A stretch of DNA of 24,339 bases, from the NCBI GenBank assembly GCA_026395095.1, contig JAPLZI010000064.1, positions 1-24,339 of the forward strand, given 5' to 3'. The stretch is from Candidatus Tayloriibacteriota bacterium (GTDB lineage Bacteria; Patescibacteriota; Minisyncoccia; Phycocordibacterales; PALSA-1337). The notes beneath the pieces were generated by a model. The model searched no databases. It saw only the letters and a program-made list of their open reading frames with translations, and had not been told where the DNA came from. This document shows positions 20,922 through 24,339 of this stretch, piece after piece (position 1 is the first letter of the stretch; each line of letters starts with the position of its first letter). Both the position numbers and the translations under genes were made by a program.

Positions 20922-21464
20922 ATGCAACACACCTTGATACCATTGAGAGATCGACGGAGGCTTTATCACGAGTATTATGTCCGTGCTATTGCCGTCTTTA
21001 TTTTTACTCTGGCAGTTTCGGTTGTAATAGGCGCAGCAGCACTGTTCCCGGCATATATCCAAGCGTGGTTCTTCAATCATTCCGCGCAAAATGAGGTTTC
21101 CTTGGCCAAGAGCAATAAAACCGATGAAAGCTTGGAAAAAATAAAGGCGGAATTATCGTCTGATAATGCACTTTTGACGGTTCTTACCTCTGAACAAAAG
21201 AATGTTAAGTTTTCTCCGATCATAAAGTCGGTGATAGGCGTACGAGGTTCGGTGAGAATCACTTCATTTGTCATAAACATGACAACGGCCACAACAACCA
21301 TGATTACACTGACGGGCATAGCTCCGACACGCGCCGATCTCATCGCTTTTAGGGGCAGATTGGAAGTCCTAATACCTGGCAATAAGATCAACATCCCCAT
21401 CGATCAGTTGGCGAAGAATATCAACACGCCATTCACTTTGAAGTTTTCAAAACCAACACCATGA
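20922..21464 (+). CDS. pilN: PilN-like pilus assembly protein
   Basis: A 180-aa bitopic membrane protein. The cytoplasmic N-terminus holds LIPLRDRRRLYHEYY, the place of the N-L-L-P/I-N-L-L-P motif that docks into PilM. One helix follows (AIAVFIFTLAVSVVIGAAALFPAYI), then a coiled-coil stretch (SLEKIKAELSSDNALLTVLTSEQ) and a small alpha-beta domain (SVIGVRGSVRITSFVINM ... TLTGIAPTRADLIAFRGRLE), as in PilN. The stop overlaps the pilO start (ATGA). Position and topology support the call more than sequence identity. Confidence 0.8.
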   Translation: MQHTLIPLRDRRRLYHEYYVRAIAVFIFTLAVSVVIGAAALFPAYIQAWFFNHSAQNEVSLAKSNKTDESLEKIKAELSSDNALLTVLTSEQKNVKFSPIIKSVIGVRGSVRITSFVINMTTATTTMITLTGIAPTRADLIAFRGRLEVLIPGNKINIPIDQLAKNINTPFTLKFSKPTP

Positions 21465-22021
21465 AGCATCCGCGAAATACACGCAATATTATATTCCTAC
21501 TTTCCATAGTCTCGCTGATCGTGGCGTTTTGCCTCTATGCTTACATGTATCAGGTTTCCAATGAGCTCGTGGATAGTACGATCAGTGCGCGCAAGATTGT
21601 CAAGGATAGCCAAACCAACCTTGTGCAAGGAAAAGAGATCATTAAGCTCCATGAATCAACTGCCGCCAAACGGGAGCGTCTAAGCTCATTCTTTGTTCCG
21701 GCTGAAAATGCCGTTGCAGCTATACAAGCTATCGAATCAATCGGCGATTCATCGGGTGCATCAGTGACTATTTCCTCAATAAAAACATCCGCACCATCGG
21801 ATACAAAAGAAAGGATCGGCCAGGTTACGGCTTCAGTGGTGATAAGCGGTTCGTGGGGTGATGTGATGCAGGCGCTCGAGTTGTTCGAGACGCTTCAATA
21901 CCAAAATGATATCAAGAATGTCAGTTTGAATTACGCCGGCCAGGCAGATGGGTCGTCCGGCGGTGGTCGTAATTGGCAATCCAATTTTGATATCTCTGTG
22001 GCCACTATTCAAAAAATATGA
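21461..22021 (+). CDS. pilO: PilO-like pilus assembly protein
   Basis: A 186-aa bitopic membrane protein. A short basic N-terminus (MKHPRNTRN) precedes one helix (IIFLLSIVSLIVAFCLYAYMY), then a helical region and a ferredoxin-like C-terminal domain (AIQAIESIGDSSGASVTISSIKT ... VTASVVISGSWGDVMQALELFETL), the pattern of PilO, which pairs with PilN in the platform. It overlaps pilN and the next gene by ATGA on each side, so translation is coupled. No PilP or PilQ secretin follows, consistent with a cell lacking a normal outer membrane (inference). Confidence 0.8.
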   Translation: MKHPRNTRNIIFLLSIVSLIVAFCLYAYMYQVSNELVDSTISARKIVKDSQTNLVQGKEIIKLHESTAAKRERLSSFFVPAENAVAAIQAIESIGDSSGASVTISSIKTSAPSDTKERIGQVTASVVISGSWGDVMQALELFETLQYQNDIKNVSLNYAGQADGSSGGGRNWQSNFDISVATIQKI

Positions 22022-22368
22022 ACATGCTTAATTTGAAGAAAAATAAACCGACAGGGGAGCATATGACGCGTCCGGTGCCAAAAGGGCGTTTAGCTCACCA
22101 ACTTTCAAATGACCCATTTTTGGATTGGGTGATAATCCTGATTATCTTTTTGATCCTGATTGTTACTCTTGTCGGGGTTGGCATATCCGTGTATCTTGGA
22201 ATGAGGAGAGAACTTATGTCCACCGAAACAGTCCAAACAAGGAAGTCCGCATTACCTATCAGTGAAACGGCTCTAGACAAGGTTTTAGATGAGTTTTCTC
22301 GTAATTCAGGGGAAAGGGCAGTGATTCTTAGGAGTTACAATGCTCCGCGAGACCCATCCCTCCCGTAG
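22018..22368 (+). CDS. Small bitopic membrane protein, last gene of the pil operon
   Basis: A 116-aa protein. The N-terminal ~38 residues are basic and cytosolic, followed by one strong helix (WVIILIIFLILIVTLVGVGISVYLGM) and a short polar extracytoplasmic tail (ALPISETALDKVLDEFSRNS). I do not recognise a family. Its place after pilO and the ATGA overlap suggest a pilus-platform partner, but that is inference. An inner ATG at 22063 is an alternative start. The stop codon TAG (22366-22368) forms positions 8-10 of tRNA-Arg(TCT), so mRNA and tRNA overlap by 10 nt on the same strand and tRNA processing would clip the end of this message. Confidence 0.7.
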   Translation: MNMLNLKKNKPTGEHMTRPVPKGRLAHQLSNDPFLDWVIILIIFLILIVTLVGVGISVYLGMRRELMSTETVQTRKSALPISETALDKVLDEFSRNSGERAVILRSYNAPRDPSLP

Positions 22369-22433
22369 TTCAATGGATAGAACATCGGACTTCTAAGCCG
22401 ATTATGGGGGTTCGATTCCCTCCGGGAGGACCA
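22359..22433 (+). tRNA. tRNA-Arg(TCT)
   Basis: Acceptor CCTCCCG/CGGGAGG, D-arm GTTC/GAAC, anticodon stem TCGGA/GCCGA (an A-G mismatch at the 31-39 pair) around the loop CTTCTAA (anticodon TCT, codons AGA/AGG), T-arm GGGGG/CCCTC and discriminator A. It is the only tRNA here with an encoded CCA (22431-22433). The first 10 nt overlap the end of the preceding gene. Confidence 0.93.
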
Positions 22434-22472
22434 TAAGGACTGTTTATTGCATCTTAATAACCTGTGAATTAC

Positions 22473-22500
22473 TTGACATCGCAAGTCTATTTTTTATGAT
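22473..22500 (+). promoter_or_regulatory. sigma70-type promoter of the DUF4383-like gene
   Basis: TTGACA (perfect) at 22473-22478, a 16-nt spacer and TATGAT at 22495-22500. It predicts a leader of about 45 nt before the ATG at 22554, unlike the leaderless genes. The leader is A+T-rich with no obvious Shine-Dalgarno. Confidence 0.7.
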
Positions 22501-22553
22501 AAAATCAAGTGTAGGTTTTATTAACCATTATTAGTTAAAAATTAAGCAATACT

Positions 22554-22925
22554 ATGGCAAAAACAACAGCTTGGGTATTCGGTGTCATATTCGTAATCGT
22601 AGGTGTCTGGGGTTTCTTCGCTCAACCGGCAGTCGGTTTCGTCGCTGCTGATTGGCTTTCAAGTCTCGTTCATCTAGTAATTGGCGTGGTTCTACTTGCT
22701 CTCGCAGCAAAGCCTTCAGTTGTAGTTACATTGAAGACTGTGGGTATTATTTATGTCGTCCTCGCTATCCTCGGTTTCTTCCAGGGAACATGGGTTCTGT
22801 TCGGCATCTTTGCAACCGATCAGGTGACCAACTGGTTCTACCTGGTTGTAGGTATCGTAGTCGCCGCCCTCGGCTTTTCATCGAAGGGTTCAGATGGAGC
22901 TTCACCAGTTGCTCCGCAGATGTAA
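22554..22925 (+). CDS. DUF4383-like small membrane protein
   Basis: A 123-aa protein with four hydrophobic helices: WVFGVIFVIVGVWGFFA, WLSSLVHLVIGVVLLALA, TLKTVGIIYVVLAILGFF and WFYLVVGIVVAALGF. The NLVHL-type position (SSLVHLVIGVVLL) and the short loops fit the DUF4383 group of small four-helix proteins, whose function is unknown. The tail is polar (SKGSDGASPVAPQM). It has its own strong promoter and terminator, so it is a single-gene transcript. Codon use looks regular and could mean good expression. Confidence 0.72.
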   Translation: MAKTTAWVFGVIFVIVGVWGFFAQPAVGFVAADWLSSLVHLVIGVVLLALAAKPSVVVTLKTVGIIYVVLAILGFFQGTWVLFGIFATDQVTNWFYLVVGIVVAALGFSSKGSDGASPVAPQM

Positions 22926-22957
22926 TATTTAACAATTGAGCTATTGCAGAGATTAAG

Positions 22958-22990
22958 AAAAGCCCGGCCTCTTTGTGGGGTCGGACTTTT
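22958..22990 (+). terminator. Intrinsic terminator of the DUF4383-like gene
   Basis: AAAAGCCCGGCC (22958-22969) pairs with GGTCGGACTTTT (22979-22990) with one C-A mismatch and one G-T pair. The 3' arm itself ends in T4, followed by CCTTT. Confidence 0.75.
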
Positions 22991-23063
22991 CCTTTACGCT
23001 AGAGATTTGTTAATGGGGGGGGCAGATTCCTGCGTAGTAGCATATCTATTTAGTTACTTTTTT

Positions 23064-23140
23064 CTAGATGCGAAAGTAGAATTTTTTGCCACGATTTTGA
23101 GCCGTATTTTTTGGGGAAATCTTGTCAGTTTCGCATCTAG
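23064..23140. repeat. 12-bp inverted repeat in a gene-free spacer
   Basis: CTAGATGCGAAA (23064-23075) and its exact reverse complement (23129-23140) enclose a 53-nt T-rich loop. It lies in the ~240-bp spacer between two terminators (22996-23215), in which I see no gene. It could be a small non-coding RNA or a palindromic-element remnant. Confidence 0.7.
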
Positions 23141-23215
23141 GCGATTCTCTAAAATCGAGCAAAGCAAAAACATCAAAAATGAACGTGTATCCATGGGCTG
23201 TACTTTTACAGACAT

Positions 23216-23244
23216 TTCAAAAATGACTACGTTTGTAGTTATTT
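23216..23244 (-). terminator. Terminator hairpin overlapping a stop codon
   Basis: On the minus strand AAATAACTAC (23244-23235) pairs with GTAGTCATTT (23230-23221) around a 4-nt loop, with one mismatch and a short T run (TTTTT) after it. The stem includes the TAA stop of the 23239-23625 gene. Confidence 0.55.
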
Positions 23245-23625
23245 CACTATCTTCGGAATATCTACACGAGGAATCTTACGCACTTTGATAGTTTTCATTC
23301 CTAAGATGGAGGCCTTCATAAGTCTGTGTAATCCATCTAGAATCAACCATCGTCCCTTATTTTCCATAATATCAATAGGATGAATTAGGTCAGCTTTCAT
23401 TGTACGTGCGTATTCTTTTTTGTGAATGTCTGAATTACTTATTACTTCTTGCGGTTTGAGGTTGTAAATTCCTCTTTCCCAAAGAAAGGGGATATCAAAG
23501 TGCCAGGTCAATTCATCTATATTTATTTCTTCAACTGGCACCTCTAATATCCAAACCTTCTTTTCGCTCCAACTGAAATCAAAGCCGACGTCCCTAATAA
23601 TTTTTGGAATTTCCTCTTTGTTCAT
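23239..23625 (-). CDS. Small ParB-like domain protein behind tRNA-Val
   Basis: A 128-aa protein. The N-terminal half contains WILEVPVEEINIDELTWHFDIP. The second half has the ParB-domain core: TMKADLIHPIDIME, then GRWLILDGLHRLMKA and a final basic strand IKVRKIPRVDI. It has the same DG-x-HR-x-x-KA logic as the 111-aa protein at 173-508, and no DNA-binding domain. The open frame runs back through the tRNA to 23688, but those 21 residues are only a tRNA reading, so the start is the ATG at 23625, 5 nt after the tRNA 3' end. It is probably expressed from the tRNA transcript. Function unknown; ParB/Srx-fold domains include nucleases and CTP- or ATP-binding proteins. Confidence 0.75.
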   Translation of the reverse strand: MNKEEIPKIIRDVGFDFSWSEKKVWILEVPVEEINIDELTWHFDIPFLWERGIYNLKPQEVISNSDIHKKEYARTMKADLIHPIDIMENKGRWLILDGLHRLMKASILGMKTIKVRKIPRVDIPKIVK

Positions 23626-23630
23626 GTAAG

Positions 23631-23703
23631 TGCGCGATAAGGGACTCGAACCCCTGACCTTTCCCGTGTAAAGGGATTGCTCTACCAACTGAGCTAATCG
23701 CGC
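23631..23703 (-). tRNA. tRNA-Val(TAC)
   Basis: Acceptor GCGCGAT/ATCGCGC, D-arm GCTC/GAGC with AGTTGGTA loop, anticodon stem TCCC/GGGA around the loop TTTACAC (anticodon TAC), T-arm GGGG/CCCC-type with GTTCGAGT, discriminator A and no encoded CCA. The ParB-like gene starts 5 nt after its 3' end. Confidence 0.95.
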
Positions 23704-23728
23704 GTTTGTCGTTTCTTAAACATTAGCG

Positions 23729-23734
23729 TATATT
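23729..23734 (+). promoter_or_regulatory. -10 box, leaderless start of the pseudouridine synthase
   Basis: TATATT with a 6-nt gap (CATGAC) to the ATG at 23741. It is divergent from tRNA-Val. Confidence 0.6.
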
Positions 23735-23740
23735 CATGAC

Positions 23741-24339
23741 ATGAGCAATGACAAGGACATAAAGGAACTACCTAAAATAGACATACTGTATGAAGATTCC
23801 GACTGCGTTGTTATCAACAAACCGGCTGGAATTATGGTACACGCCGACGGTCGCAATGAAGGGCCTTTCGTTACGGATTGGATAACAAAGAATTATCCAG
23901 AGGCTATGAATGTGGGCGAATTGCAGAGAACGCCGGAAGGGGAGATCCTACAACGGCCGGGCATAGTCCATAGGCTCGACAAAGACACATCGGGAGTTCT
24001 TCTCATTGCAAAGACTCCTTCGGCTCATGCTTTTCTCAAGGAGCAGTTCCAAGGTAGAACTGTTGCCAAGAAATACCTAGCATTTGTTTGGGGCGAACTA
24101 AAGGAGAATTTTGGCACGATCAAGAGACCGATCGGCCGTAGTGGCAACAATTTTCCACTATGGTCGGCTCAACGAGGCACACGCGGTGAAGTTCGCGAAG
24201 CCGAAACATATTGGACAAAACTCTGGACGGGAAAATCTACTGTAGGTGGTGTGGAAGAAAAATTTTCCCTAATACAAGCCGAACCGAAGACTGGCCGGAC
24301 TCACCAGATCCGCGTGCACCTGTTAGCACTGCATCACCC
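23741..24339 (+). CDS. RluA-family pseudouridine synthase, N-terminal part
   Basis: The open frame runs off the right edge after ~199 codons. LYEDSDCVVINKPAGIMVH is the standard RluA-family opening. The catalytic motif is PGIVHRLDKDTSGVLLIAKT, in which the Asp of HRLDKDTSG attacks the uridine C1'. Then come AKKYLAFVWG and PKTGRTHQIRVHL, the C-terminal core motif. There is no N-terminal S4 domain, so it resembles RluA/RluC catalytic cores without S4 or a TruC-like enzyme. A ~30-residue insertion lies before the HRLD motif (EGPFVTDWITKNYPEAMNVG). The target (23S rRNA or tRNA) cannot be told. The C-terminus is missing from the window. Confidence 0.93.
   Translation, partial: MSNDKDIKELPKIDILYEDSDCVVINKPAGIMVHADGRNEGPFVTDWITKNYPEAMNVGELQRTPEGEILQRPGIVHRLDKDTSGVLLIAKTPSAHAFLKEQFQGRTVAKKYLAFVWGELKENFGTIKRPIGRSGNNFPLWSAQRGTRGEVREAETYWTKLWTGKSTVGGVEEKFSLIQAEPKTGRTHQIRVHLLALHH

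Noticed and set aside
23626..23688. A 21-residue N-terminal extension of the 23239-23625 protein
   Set aside because: It is a translation of tRNA-Val (the common tRNA-reading peptide with GSSPLSRTY). The ATG at 23625 after the tRNA is the real start.

Overview
The window looks like a piece of chromosome from a Candidatus Patescibacteria (CPR) organism, most likely in the Parcubacteria/Paceibacteria branch. This is an inference from gene style: a DNA polymerase I without a recognisable proofreading domain, a short HolA-like delta subunit, a miniature pyruvate kinase, a Mur ligase with the amphipathic N-terminus typical of these genomes, a PilM/N/O operon without PilP/PilQ, gene overlaps of a few bases, and mostly Shine-Dalgarno-free starts. 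No rRNA or other decisive taxonomic marker is present.

Layout. 1-3843: the tail of an unknown gene, a small ParB-like protein (-), polA and holA (+). 3844-4142: a disordered tRNA-Lys locus whose 5' acceptor strand lies 72 nt upstream of the rest of the tRNA. 4155-5009: a methyltransferase-like gene. 5194-7559: two minus-strand genes that look richer in G+C, a 429-aa ParB-family protein and a 256-aa unknown, each with its own strong terminator. 7604-9090: a DoxX-like membrane protein, a SpoU/TrmH RNA methyltransferase and a RelB/YafQ-type toxin-antitoxin pair. 9079-12541: mutM, a frameshifted peptidoglycan amidase and a MurE-like ligase, packed with convergent overlaps. 12566-13404: a G+C-rich secreted protein flanked by hairpins. 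13422-16383: ruvA, rpsT, tRNA-Arg(GCG), pyrD and a miniature pyk. 16402-18411: a membrane protein, an anchored TPR-like protein, tRNA-Ser(TGA) and an HNH endonuclease whose stop codon is the tRNA anticodon. 18520-22433: ruvX, a tRNA-binding protein, dedA, pilM-pilN-pilO plus a small membrane protein, and tRNA-Arg(TCT). 22473-24339: a DUF4383-like membrane protein, a palindromic spacer, another small ParB-like protein, tRNA-Val(TAC) and the start of an RluA-family pseudouridine synthase.

The clearest window-wide signal is regulatory. At nine genes a TANNNT-type -10 box ends exactly 6 nt before the start codon, and at a tenth it ends 7 nt before. That spacing predicts transcription starting at or next to the first base of the start codon, so leaderless mRNAs. 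It also decides several starts (methyltransferase 4155, MurE-like 12541, ruvA 14000, HNH GTG at 18411). Two further genes (pyrD and the 23625 ParB-like gene) begin 2 and 5 nt after a tRNA, so tRNA 3' processing could also leave them nearly leaderless. The 429-aa ParB-like gene instead carries a clear Shine-Dalgarno and a long leader, which fits separate ancestry.

Other unusual structures are a 116-bp palindrome (27-bp arms, one mismatch) carried in frame inside the polA linker, resembling the Rickettsia palindromic elements in concept, and the tRNA/HNH stop-anticodon fusion.
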